This document shows positions 8,377-17,393 of a DNA stretch of 64,000 nt, piece after piece. The position numbers were made by a program, and so were the translations under genes. The stretch comes from Bog-756 sp963704615 (GTDB taxonomy: Bacteria; Actinomycetota; Acidimicrobiia; Acidimicrobiales; RAAP-2). Position 1 is the stretch's first letter; each line of letters opens with the position of its first letter. Where the stretch lies: assembly GCA_963704615.1 (NCBI GenBank), contig OY969923.1:1860001-1924000 (forward strand), given 5' to 3'. Below the pieces are notes generated by a model. The model ran no database searches. It worked only from the letters and a program-made list of their open reading frames with translations, and was not told the DNA's origin.

Positions 8377-9738
8377 ATGAATGACCACAACCGGTTCGAT
8401 CCGGGTTCCGTCGACGCCTTCCGGGTGCTCGATCGGACGTTCGACAGAGAATCGAGGACGGTCTCGCTCGGTTATGAATTCGATGACGGACCGACATTCG
8501 TCGAGACGATCACCTTCGAGACGCCACCACCCGAGCAATCCGACGCCCACCTACCCGGATTCGAGCGGGCGCTGCTCCACCTGCACATCGCCGCCGGAAC
8601 CAGTTACTACAAGGTGGCTGCTCCGCCGGTAGTGGACCTGGACAATGAATGGTTGACCCCGGTCGAGCTCGAGTTCCACCACCGCCTTTATGACCAAGGG
8701 CTCCGCGAGTTCGCCGTCGTGAACGGACTTCGGGTGCCCCGACCCGTCACCATCCGACCGCAGGGGACTCTCGACCGGACGCCACCGCCATCACCCTCCC
8801 CCCGAGTTGGTGGGTTTCTCGTCCCCATCGGTGGCGGCAAGGACTCGTTGGTGCTGATCGAGGCGGTGAAGCACCTCCGCCCCCGGTTGTTCGCCGTCAA
8901 TCCTCATCCCCTGGTGATCGAGTTGGCCGCCGCCACCGGCCTCGATGTGGTGGTGGTGCGCCGCACCCTGTCCCCCCGACTCGCCGAGCTCAATCGCTCG
9001 GGAGCGCTCAACGGCCATGTGCCGATCACCGCCATCATCTCGCTCATCGCGGTGGTCGGCAGCTTCCTGTACGGGTATGACTCGATTCTCATGGCCGTCG
9101 AACGTTCGGCCAGTGAGGAGTCGGTGATGGTGGACGGGGTGCCCGTCAACCATCAGTACTCGAAGAGCCTCGAGTTCGAGCGGCAGCTGGATGAGCTGAT
9201 CACCACCACCATCGACCCCGGCCTGCGCTACGGGTCGGCCCTCCGCCCGTATTCGGAGCTGGCTATCGCCCGCGCCTTTGCTCGGCTGACCGGATACCAC
9301 GCCACGTTCTGCAGCTGCAACTCGGTGTTCCGCCAGACGGCCGCGGCCCGGGACGGGTGGTGCGGGGACTGCCCGAAGTGCCGGTTCGTGGGGCTGGTGC
9401 TGGCCCCGTTCGTCACTCCCGAGGAGCTCCGGGCGATCATCGGCCGAGACATGTTCGCCGACCCCGGCCAGGTTGACGGATTTGCCGCACTGATGAGCGA
9501 AGAGGACAAGCCCTTCGAGTGTGTCGGCGAGCGGCGCGAATCAGCTGCGGCCCTGCGCATCCTGTCCCACATCCCCCGGTGGAGGGACACCGTGGTGGTG
9601 GCGAGCCTGACCGACCGGGCCCGGGAATTGGTCTCCGACGCCGATGTCAAGGACCTGCTCGCCGCCCAGGGCGACCTGGCTTTTCCCGACCCCGAGGTGT
9701 CCGCCGGGGTGGATCGGCTGCTCACGGAGATGGTGTGA
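8377..9738 (+). CDS. murL: UDP-MurNAc-L-Ala-L-Glu epimerase MurL
   Basis: Likely epimerises the terminal L-Glu of UDP-MurNAc-L-Ala-L-Glu to D-Glu using ATP, in the cytoplasm. The 453-residue protein has a PP-loop-like nucleotide motif, FLVPIGGGKDSLVLIEAV, at about residues 147-164. It also has a C-terminal Cys cluster (FCSCNSVFRQ, then WCGDCPKCRFVGLVLAPF) recalling the zinc site of QueC-like PP-loop enzymes. Known MurL proteins are about this size and are encoded next to MurD2, exactly as here: the stop codon overlaps the next GTG. GTG 8368 is an alternative start. The pairing makes the call much stronger than either gene alone. Confidence 0.85.
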   Translation: MNDHNRFDPGSVDAFRVLDRTFDRESRTVSLGYEFDDGPTFVETITFETPPPEQSDAHLPGFERALLHLHIAAGTSYYKVAAPPVVDLDNEWLTPVELEFHHRLYDQGLREFAVVNGLRVPRPVTIRPQGTLDRTPPPSPSPRVGGFLVPIGGGKDSLVLIEAVKHLRPRLFAVNPHPLVIELAAATGLDVVVVRRTLSPRLAELNRSGALNGHVPITAIISLIAVVGSFLYGYDSILMAVERSASEESVMVDGVPVNHQYSKSLEFERQLDELITTTIDPGLRYGSALRPYSELAIARAFARLTGYHATFCSCNSVFRQTAAARDGWCGDCPKCRFVGLVLAPFVTPEELRAIIGRDMFADPGQVDGFAALMSEEDKPFECVGERRESAAALRILSHIPRWRDTVVVASLTDRARELVSDADVKDLLAAQGDLAFPDPEVSAGVDRLLTEMV

Positions 9739-11096
9739 CCCTCGACGAGCTGTGCGCACGCCGGGTGGCGGTGTGGGGGATCGGGCACGAGGGACTGGCC
9801 ATGGTCCGTCTCCTCGCCGGTCGCGGCGTCGACGCCGTCCTGATCGACGACCGTCCCGATGCGGCTGGAGCCCGTCTCCCGACCGGCATCGGTGAGGACC
9901 GGCCGGTGGTCAGCCCCGACCGGGTCGACTGGGGCGACGTCGACGTGGTGGTCCGCGCTCCGGGGGTCAGCCGCTACCGACCCGAACTGGCCGCGGCCCG
10001 GGCTGCCGGCCTGTGGGTCACCACAGCCATGGCCCTATGGCTCGAGGACTTCGCCGAGGCCCGGGTGGTGGCCATCACCGGCACCAAAGGCAAGAGCACG
10101 ACGGCGACGCTGGCTGCCTCCCTCCTCCGCCACGAAGGTTTCGACGTGGCCCTCATCGGGAACATCGGCGTGCCGGTGACCGAGATGTACGGACGGGAGC
10201 CGGCCGACGCCTACGTGGTCGAGGTCTCCTCGTATCAGGCCGCTGACGTGACCGTGACCCCGGGGGTGTGCGTGTTGACCAGTCTGGCCCCCGACCATCT
10301 CGACTGGCACGGGGGCGAGGAGACCTACTACCGGGACAAACTGCGGCTCATCGAGGTCGGCCCGCCCGGTGCTCTGGCCGTCAACGCCGGGAGCCCCGAG
10401 GCGCAGGCGCGCACCGACGGTCACCCCGGCCGGACCCTGTTCGGACCCATGGGCCGGGTACGGGTGACCCGATCGGGCACGGTGATGGTCGACGACGACC
10501 CGGTGGGCGACGCCACCCGCCTGGCCGTACCCGGCCGGCACAACGCCTGGAACCTCTGCGGCGCCATCGCCGGCGCGCTGTTGCTCAGCGGCCGGTCCCC
10601 GTCCGCCGCCGCCGTCGAGGCGACGGTGTCGGGCTTCGAGGGTCTGCCGTCCCGGTGCCGGACCGTGGGGGAGCGAGCCGGGGTCACCTTCGTCGACGAC
10701 GCTCTGGCGTCCAACCCCTATGCCACGGTGGCCTCGATCGGTGCCTTTCCCGATCGGCCCCTCACTGTGATCCTGGGTGGGGCCGATCGCGGCGTGGATC
10801 CCTCGGGTCTGGTCGAGGTGCTGGCGGCGCGTCACCCCGGCACCCGGGTCATCGTGCTCGAGCCCGATCCTCAGCACCTGGTGGCGTCTCTGGCGACGCG
10901 GTCGGCGGTGATCGGATCGTCCCTTCCGGTGGAGGTGGCCCACGACATCGACGACGCCGTGGCTTCCGCCGTGGCCGTGACCCCCTCGGGTGGCGTGGTC
11001 CTCTTCTCGCCCGCGGCTCCCACCGCCGACGGGGAGGGAGGATTCACCGAGCGGAGCCGTCGGTTCGTCGAGGCTGCCGGACTGGTCGGGTCTTGA
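9735..11096 (+). CDS. murD2: UDP-N-acetylmuramoyl-L-alanine--L-glutamate ligase MurD2
   Basis: Mur ligase that adds glutamate to UDP-MurNAc-L-Ala in peptidoglycan synthesis. Next to MurL it is expected to be the L-Glu-specific MurD2 type. The 453-residue protein starts at GTG 9735, overlapping the murL stop by 4 bases. It shows the N-terminal UDP-binding Rossmann start (VAVWGIGHEGLAMVRLL), the ATP loop ITGTKGKSTTATLAASLL at about 112-129, the EVSSYQ segment, and the central APDHLDWHG motif. The C-terminal domain begins VTFVDDALASNPYAT, containing the D-(D/S)-x-x-(A/S)-T/NP region common to MurD. Sequence alone would also fit ordinary MurD; the neighbour decides. Confidence 0.85.
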   Translation: MTLDELCARRVAVWGIGHEGLAMVRLLAGRGVDAVLIDDRPDAAGARLPTGIGEDRPVVSPDRVDWGDVDVVVRAPGVSRYRPELAAARAAGLWVTTAMALWLEDFAEARVVAITGTKGKSTTATLAASLLRHEGFDVALIGNIGVPVTEMYGREPADAYVVEVSSYQAADVTVTPGVCVLTSLAPDHLDWHGGEETYYRDKLRLIEVGPPGALAVNAGSPEAQARTDGHPGRTLFGPMGRVRVTRSGTVMVDDDPVGDATRLAVPGRHNAWNLCGAIAGALLLSGRSPSAAAVEATVSGFEGLPSRCRTVGERAGVTFVDDALASNPYATVASIGAFPDRPLTVILGGADRGVDPSGLVEVLAARHPGTRVIVLEPDPQHLVASLATRSAVIGSSLPVEVAHDIDDAVASAVAVTPSGGVVLFSPAAPTADGEGGFTERSRRFVEAAGLVGS

Positions 11097-11166
11097 ACCC
11101 GGTCAAAGCGGTATCCGGACCGGCGCTGAGGGTGGTTGTGTCGGAGCGGTGGACACACGATTCGCC

Positions 11167-11172
11167 TACGTT
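11167..11172 (+). promoter_or_regulatory. putative -10 element (TACGTT)
   Basis: TANNNT hexamer 6 bases before ATG 11179, giving a predicted leaderless transcript for the enoyl-CoA hydratase gene. No Shine-Dalgarno sequence precedes this start. Confidence 0.42.
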
Positions 11173-11178
11173 TGTCTC

Positions 11179-11979
11179 ATGATCCGCTACGACGTCGGCG
11201 AAGACAACGTTGCCCGTCTGGTGCTCGACCGTCCCGAGGCCAAGAACGCCCTGACCGTCGAGATGCGAGACGGGATCGTGGCCCGGGTCCGCCAGGCCCG
11301 GGCCGACCCGCAGGTCCGTTGCCTCATGATCACCGGCATCGGCGACGCGTTCTGTGCCGGCATGGACCTGCGCCAGTCGACCGTGGCCGGAGCGGGGAGC
11401 GAGGGCTTCGACCCCCGGGCCACCAGCGAGGCCCTGCGCACGGGGGTGCAGACGTTCATCCGCGAGCTCTGGGAGCTCGACAAGCCGACCGTTGCCGCCG
11501 TCAACGGCACCGCGGTGGGGCCCGGGGCCCATCTCGCACTGGCCTGTGATTTCGTCCTGGTATGTGACGACACCCGCTTCGTCTGGTCCTTCGCCCGCTG
11601 GGGCCTGGTCGTCGACGCCGGGGGTGCCTACCTGCTACCGCGGCTGGTCGGCCTCCCAAAGGCCAAGGCCATGGTCATGTTGGGCGAGGGAGCTCGTGGC
11701 GCCGAGGCGGTCGAGATCGGACTGGCCTATCGCTGTCTCCCCTCGGTCGACGAGCTCGCGAAGGAGGCTTCCGAGCTGGCCGGCCGTTTGGCGGCAGGGC
11801 CACTGCGCTCGCTCGGTCTGTCCAAACAGCTGCTCAATGCCACCTTCGAGACCTCGCTGCCCGAGCTGCTCGACCGCGAGGCCCAGGCCCAGGCCATGGC
11901 CACGGTGTCGGCCGAGATGTCCGAGGGGATGGCCGCCTTCGCCGACAAGAGGAGCCCTGATTTCCGGCACGCTCGGTGA
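11179..11979 (+). CDS. enoyl-CoA hydratase/isomerase family protein
   Basis: Crotonase-fold enzyme of 266 residues, likely hydrating or isomerising an enoyl-CoA. ATG 11179 begins IRYDVGEDNVARLVLDRPEAKNAL, the usual first strand of the family. An oxyanion-hole segment is seen at FCAGMDL, and a second at NGTAVGPGAHLALACDFVL. The catalytic region carries FARWGLVVDAGGAYLLPRLVG, where the second catalytic acid of classic hydratases is replaced (Asp in VVDAGG). An isomerase or other crotonase chemistry is therefore possible. It stands alone between MurD2 and the P450 gene, with its own predicted promoter. Confidence 0.8.
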   Translation: MIRYDVGEDNVARLVLDRPEAKNALTVEMRDGIVARVRQARADPQVRCLMITGIGDAFCAGMDLRQSTVAGAGSEGFDPRATSEALRTGVQTFIRELWELDKPTVAAVNGTAVGPGAHLALACDFVLVCDDTRFVWSFARWGLVVDAGGAYLLPRLVGLPKAKAMVMLGEGARGAEAVEIGLAYRCLPSVDELAKEASELAGRLAAGPLRSLGLSKQLLNATFETSLPELLDREAQAQAMATVSAEMSEGMAAFADKRSPDFRHAR

Positions 11980-12034
11980 GAGCCCGCAGGTCGGTGGGTA
12001 CGGGATGGATGGGGCGCGGCGAACCGGAGCACGA

Positions 12035-12040
12035 TAATCT
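12035..12040 (+). promoter_or_regulatory. putative -10 element (TAATCT) for the P450 gene
   Basis: TANNNT hexamer in the 122-base gap upstream of the P450, about 60 bases before GTG 12102, leaving room for a leader with its AAGGGG ribosome site. Confidence 0.3.
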
Positions 12041-12101
12041 TCTCGCTGAAAAGCTGATTCTCACTGTGGCCCGTGGCAAGGCCCGACCGTAAGGGGCCGA
12101 C

Positions 12102-13278
12102 GTGGACAACGAAAATCTGGCAGACGGATTCATGGATGCGACCATCGCCGCCGACCCTCAGCCCTTCTACCGGCGAGCGCGGGAAGCGGGGGCGGTGGTG
12201 GCCGGCTCCTTCGGGCCACAGGTGGTCCAGCGGGGCGCCGTCGAATACGCGTTGGCCCATCCCGAGGAGTTCTCCTCGGGCATGGACGCGGTCGACCTCG
12301 GACAGTCGGTGCCTCTCATCCCGCTCCAGGTCGACCCACCCGAGCACCGGAAGTACCGTCGTCTCCTCGACCCCATCTTCGCCCCCAAGCGGATGAACGT
12401 GCTGGAGCCGGACATCACCCGCATGGTCAACGACATCATCGACGGGTTCATCGATCGCGGCAGTTGCGACTTCGCCACCGACTTCGCTGTTCCCCTTCCC
12501 TCGTCGGTGTTCTTGAAGCTGGTCGGCCTGCCCTTGTCGGAGCTCGACTCCTTTCTGGAGATGAAAGACGGCATCCTGCGCCCGTCCGGCTCCGATCTCG
12601 ACGAGATCCAGGCCAGCCAGAAGGTTGCTGCCCGCAGAGTCGAGGAGTACTTCGCCGAGGCGGTGAAGGATCGCCAGAAGCAGCGCCGGGAGGACGACAT
12701 CCTGAGCCTGTTCCTCGACGCCGAGGTCGACTCGCAGCGCTTGACCGTCGACGAGATCTTGGGCATCTGCTTCCTGTTTCTCATAGCCGGCCTGGACACG
12801 GTCACCGACAGCCTGGAGTGCTTCGTGGCCCGTCTGGCCCAGCATCCCGACGAGCGTCAGGAGATCGTGGACGATCCGTCGATCATCCCCTCGGCCGTCG
12901 AAGAGCTCCTCCGCTGGGAGACACCGGTGACCACGGTGGCCCGGGTGGCGAGGACGGAGATCGACCTCGGTGGCTGCCCCATCCATGTGGGCGACAACAT
13001 CGGCGTGGTCATCGGGTCGGCCAACACCGACGACGACCAACGATCCCGGCTTGGACCAGGTCGACCTCCACCGCAACCCGAATCGCCATCTGGCCTTCGG
13101 GGGTGGAGTCCACCGCTGCCTCGGGTCTCACCTGGCTCGGCTCGAGCTGCGCATCGCCCTGCGCGAATGGCACCGACGCATCCCCGAGTACTCGATCGTT
13201 CCGGGGACCGAGCTCATCTATCAGATGGGGCTCCGCCAGATCGACTCGCTGCCGCTGAACTTCGGATCGCCACGGTGA
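12102..13278 (+). CDS. cytochrome P450 (one +1 frame break)
   Basis: Haem-thiolate monooxygenase of about 391 residues, probably hydroxylating a hydrophobic substrate with electrons from a ferredoxin. GTG 12102 follows AAGGGGCC. The I-helix oxygen-binding motif reads FLIAGLDTVTD. The ExxR motif is in EELLRWETP, and the haem loop FGGGVHRCLGSHLARLEL contains the axial Cys. The frame is lost near 13038, where GACCAACGAT has one extra C. Removing it gives TDDNDPGLDQVDLHRNPNRHLAF, a normal P450 sequence running to TGA 13276. It resembles actinobacterial CYPs that act on steroid or terpenoid side chains, but the subfamily cannot be fixed. A ferredoxin gene lies far away at 39853. Confidence 0.85.
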
Positions 13279-13345
13279 GCCTCGACGCCCGGAACCACTC
13301 GGGAAGCGGCGCGCCCGCCGACCGGGTGCCCGGTGACAGGGCTGG

Positions 13346-14510
13346 GTGACCGTGCAGTTCGAGCTCACTGACGATCAGCAGCTGTTCCGGGAGACGACGG
13401 CCAAGTTCCTCGAGGACAGCTGCCCTCTCGACGCCGTCCGCGGGATCGCCGAGGAGGAGCCCGCCGGCTTCGACCGGGCATGGTGGCGGCGGGGCGCCGA
13501 GCTCGGCTGGGTGTCGATGCTGGTGCCCGAGGAGCACGGCGGCGGCTACGTGTCGGGCCACGGGCTCTGCCGACCTGTCCCTGGTGGCCGAGGAGATGGG
13601 CCGCCGGGTTTCACCGGGCCCGCTGATCCCCACCAACGTGGTGGCGGCGTCGCTGTCCCGATCGGGAACACCGGCCCAGACACAAGCAGTTCCTGGCCGA
13701 CCTGGTCGGCGGGGAGACGGTGGCCACCTGGTGCGCGGCGGTGCCCCCCTTCCCGGGATGGGGGTCCCCGCCGGGAGGAGCGGTGGGGAGGTGACGGCTC
13801 GGGCGACAGGTGACGGCTTCGTCCTCGAGGGCACGTCCCGTCCGGTGGAGGCCGGGAGCCGAGGCTGACCTGGTTCTGGTCACCGCTTCGTCGGATCAGG
13901 GACTCGTGCAGTTGGTGGTGTCCTCGGACACCGAGGGGCTGTCGGCAATCCCGGTCCGCAGCGTCGACCTGGTGCGGCGCTTCGCCCGTCTGCGGTTCGA
14001 CGGGGTGGTGGTGGCCGGCGACGCCGTGCTCGGTGAGCCCGGTTCCGTCGGGGGAGACGTCGAACGCCAGCTTGAGGACATGGTGGTTCTGCAGTGCGCC
14101 GAGATGGTCGGTGCCATCGACCGGGTCTTCGAGTTCACCGTGGAGTACGCCACCGACCGCTACTCCTTCGGACGACCGCTGTCCTCGTACCAGGCCCTCA
14201 AGCACCGCTTCGCCGACATGAAGATGTGGCTCGAGGCCTCCCACGCCACTGCCGGGGCGGCCGCCCTGGCGGTGGACGAGGGCTCGGCCGACGCCACCGA
14301 GCTGATCAGCGTGGCCAAGTCCTACATCGGTGACCACGGACCGATGATCCTCCAGGACTGCGTGCAGATCCACGGAGGCATCGGGGTGACCTGGGACCAC
14401 GATCTCCACCTGTACCTCCGGCGGGTGTTGGAGGATCGGGCTCAGTTCGGCACCCCCCGCGATCACCGTGAGCGGGTTGCCGACGCAGCGGGCCTGCGGG
14501 GGGACGATGA
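13346..14510 (+). CDS. acyl-CoA dehydrogenase (smaller subunit type), multiple frame breaks
   Basis: FAD-dependent acyl-CoA dehydrogenase of the type that pairs with a second dehydrogenase chain. The conserved protein is read piecewise: VQFELTDDQQLFRETTAKFLED from 13346, then a change near 13568 (extra T in CTCTGCC) into DLSLVAEEMGRRVSPGPLIPTN. Further changes lie near 13680 (extra A), 13790 and 13861 (extra A). The long piece from 13862 contains EYATDRYSFGRPLSSYQALKHRFADMK and IHGGIGVTWDHDLHLYLRR. The end is taken as TGA 14508-14510 overlapping the next ATG, which needs one more base in the G6 run near 14500. The TWDHD segment is the site where paired dehydrogenases often carry the catalytic Glu. 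Pseudogene or sequence error: see the findings. Confidence 0.7.
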
Positions 14511-15810
14511 ACGAGACCCCGAACACGGTCGCCCGAGATGGCGCCGGCTCCGAGGGCACGGAGGACGTCGAGTCGTTCCGGCTCCGGGCGCGCCAGTGGC
14601 TGGCCGACGTCATGCCGCCGCCTTCCCGAGGGCCTCAACAACTACCAGCTGGCCGCAGGACGACGAGATGGGCGAGCGGGCCCGGCGCCTGCAGCGAACG
14701 CTCTTCGACGGCGGGTTCGCCGGCATCTGCTTCCCGGTCGAGTACGGGGGCCTCGGACTGACCCGAGCCCACCAACTGGCATTCACCCAGGAATCGCTTC
14801 CTTATCAGATGCCGACCGTTTTCAATGTTCCCACGCTTTCCATCCTGGCCCCCACCCTCCTCGACTTCGGGACCGAGGAGCAGAAGCGTCGGCACATCCC
14901 GGCCATCCTGCGGGGTGAGGAGCTCTGGGTGCAGTTCCTTTCCGAGCCGAGCGGGGGCTCCGACCTGGCCGGACTGGTGACCCAGGCCACCAGGGACGGG
15001 GACGTCTTCGTCCTCAACGGGTCGAAGATCTGGAGCTCGGGTGCTTTCCGCTCCGACTACGCCATGTGCCTGGCCCGCACTGACGCGAAGCGTGCCCAAA
15101 CACCAGGGTCTGACCATGCTCATCGTCAAGATCCACCAGCCGGGCATCGAGGTCCAGCGGATCACCATGGTCAACGGGATCGCCGAGTTCTGCCAGGAGT
15201 TCTTCGACGACGTGCCCATCCCGGTGGCCGACGTGGTCGGTCGGATCAACGACGGGTGGACGGTGGCCTCCCGGCTTCTCTTCCACGAGCGCGAGGCGGT
15301 GGGCGGGGGGTCGCCCTACGTGAGCGGGATGGCGGTGGGCGAGTCCGGCCAGAGCGGCCAGCGATCCGACCTGGTCGACCTGGCTCGCATGACCGGCCAG
15401 ACCGATGACCCGATCGTCCGCCAGCTGGTGGCCGAAGGGCCGGGTCAACGACCGGGTGGCCGGACAGCTCATCGACCGGGTCAACACCGGCATTCGCACC
15501 GGCGCCTTTCCCGCCCCGGCCGGTGCCATCCCCCGGCTGTTCGCCGTCGACCAACACCGAGCGCCAGTTCGACATCGGTTTGGAGATCGCCGGACCGGCC
15601 ACCGGCGCCTGGGACGATGACGATCCCGCCGGTCGCTTGGCCGACCTCTACCTCATGCGGCAGGGCGAAAGCCTGGGCGGCGGCAGCAACGAGATGCAGC
15701 GCAACATCATCAGCGAGCGGGTGCTGGGGATGCCCCGGGAGTACGCCGCCGACCGAGACAAGCCCTTCGACGAGGTGCGTCACAACCAGTCGCCCTCGCG
15801 ACGGTCGTAG
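14507..15810 (+). CDS. acyl-CoA dehydrogenase (partner subunit), multiple frame breaks
   Basis: Second acyl-CoA dehydrogenase chain, coupled to the preceding one by an ATGA overlap, so probably one heteromeric enzyme. Pieces in order: VESFRLRARQWLADVMP, then LPEGLNNYQLA, then DDEMGERARRLQRTLFDGGFAGICFPVEYGG. The substrate/FAD region follows (WVQFLSEPSGGSDLAGL, VLNGSKIWSSGA), then VPKHQGLTMLIVKIHQPGIEV, VNDRVAGQLIDRVNTGIRTG, and finally ESLGGGSNEMQRNIISERVLGMPREY. Frame changes near 14622, 14657, 15088, 15438 and 15551 each behave as one extra base. Full length would be about 430 residues, normal for the family. It converges on the amidohydrolase gene. Confidence 0.75.
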
Positions 15811-15846
15811 CCCCACCCGATTCGGTCACACCACCTGCCCGACGAC

Positions 15847-17052
15847 TCAGGCCGCCTCGACCTTCATCAGCCGACTGAGGTTGCCGCCCATGATCTTGAC
15901 CACGTCCTCGTGGGGCAGGGCGGTGAGCTCGTCGACGAAGCTGAGGGGATCGGCCATGCCCTCGGGGTGCGGGAAGTCGGATCCGAACAGCACCCGGTCG
16001 GCTCCCAGCAACGTCCACCAGGCCGATCGGGTCCTCCTCGTGGAAGGGGTGGACGTAGATGTTGCGCTTGAAGACCTCGACGGGATTCTCGTCGAGACGT
16101 GTGGGGTGAGTTCTCGTAGGCGAACTCCAGAGTCTCGCAGCAGGGGCCGGACCCAGTTGCTGCCGTTCTCGACGGGGGCGAACCGGAGGTCGGGGAACCG
16201 GGTGCACAGCCCGTGGCCGATGAGCGAGGCCACCGTGTCGGTGATCGGCCCGGCCCTGGTGGGCGATGATGGTCATGAATCCCGAACCGCCCTTGAACGG
16301 GGTCATCTCGTCGCCGGGCACGCCCTCCCACTCGTTGATGTAGCGCTGGTAGCCGCTGTCTGAGGCGTGCATCCCCACCGGGATGCCGGCCTCGGTCCAC
16401 CAGCTTCCAGAACGGGTCGAACTCGGGGAGGGCCGGGGAGCGGGGGCCCATGTAGCCCGACGACCGGCGCGGGCCGGATGAGCACGATGCGGGCCCCGCG
16501 CTCGAGCACCCACTCGAGCTCCTCGATGGCCTTCTCCACGATGCCGAGGTGGATGACCGGGGTGGCGAAGATGCGGTTCTCGTAGTTGAAGGACCAGTGC
16601 TCGTGCATCCACTGGTTGAGGGCGTGCACGACGACGTGGGTGGCGGGGGGATCGCCGCGCAGGCGCTCCTCGAGCAGGCTGGCCAGCGTGGGCCACATGA
16701 GGGCACGGTCGAGGCCGAGCTCGTCCATCAGCTCGAGGCGGGGCTGGGGCTCGCTGAAGGCCGGCAGGGCCCGGATCGGCTTTCCCATGATCTCCCGCCG
16801 CGACTTCCCCTCGGGGTTGCCGTGCTTGAAGTACTCCTCCTGGGCGCCGGGTGCGGCCACCACCTCGAAGGTGGGATTGGGGATGTACTCGCTGATCTGG
16901 CCCTTGACCGCGATCTTCGTGCGCCCGTTGACCTGGACGTACTGGATGAGGCCGTCGTACTCGGGGGGCAGGAACTTGGTGAAGGCGTCCGTGGTCTCGT
17001 ACATGTGGTTGTCGGCGTCGAATACCGGAAAGTCCAGCGCTCGTGTGGCCAT
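15847..17052 (-). CDS. amidohydrolase-2 family (TIM-barrel metal hydrolase), multiple frame breaks
   Basis: Metal-dependent hydrolase or decarboxylase of the amidohydrolase 2 family, about 400 residues. The start is set at ATG 17052 (MATRALDFPVFDADNHMYE). AAGGAG lies 7-8 bases upstream of it but only 1-2 bases from the alternative ATG at 17058. Order of parts: DADNH near the N-terminus, long helical insert, GMHASDSGYQRYINEWEG, FAPVENGSNWV, VEVFKRNIYVHPFHEEDPIGL, then GADRVLFGSDFPHPEG with the late metal/catalytic Asp, and a C-terminus GGNLSRLMKVEAA. About six frame changes lie between roughly 16020 and 16480; the N-terminal third is intact. It diverges from the CoA ligase across a 341-base gap holding palindromes. 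Confidence 0.72.
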
Positions 17053-17393
17053 GCCCATTCTCCTTTGTCTCTCCGTGGCGCAATCCGCCCGTGAGGCCAC
17101 CCGGCCGACCCGGGCCGCGCTCACCGCGGCTGTCAGTGCCCCAGACCCCTCAGCGCGCCCCACGCTAACAGTCCCGGTTACCGGGCGGAAATGGCATTTG
17201 CGCTACCGTCCCCACGTGCGTGTCATCGTCGGTCGCAACCGGTGCGAGTCCCGGTTGCGAAGGCCGTACCGGGCGTCCCGACGGTGATTCTCGGTCCGGT
17301 GATTGAGCAGGGTCTCACCCGGGGGTACCGTTCTTCGGCGCCCGTCCTCGGGCGCGGAGGGACGATGGCCTGCTCACCGATGGAGATGAAGGC
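17053..17393. other. 341-base divergent intergenic region with inverted repeats
   Basis: No gene is supported here. It separates the amidohydrolase (leftward) and CoA ligase (rightward). It holds a small dyad at 17173-17185 (CCCGG-TTA-CCGGG), a perfect 10-bp-arm inverted repeat at 17233-17260, a possible leftward TAGCGT at 17162-17167 and a rightward TACCGT at 17326-17331. It looks like a shared, regulated promoter region. Confidence 0.6.
17233..17260. promoter_or_regulatory. perfect 10-bp inverted repeat, candidate TetR-type operator
   Basis: TCGCAACCGG, 8 bases, then its exact complement CCGGTTGCGA. Arms, spacing and position between divergent catabolic genes fit a dimeric repressor site. 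The nearby 17173-17185 dyad shares the AACCGGG half. The TetR regulator at 25594 is a candidate binder, by inference only. Confidence 0.5.
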
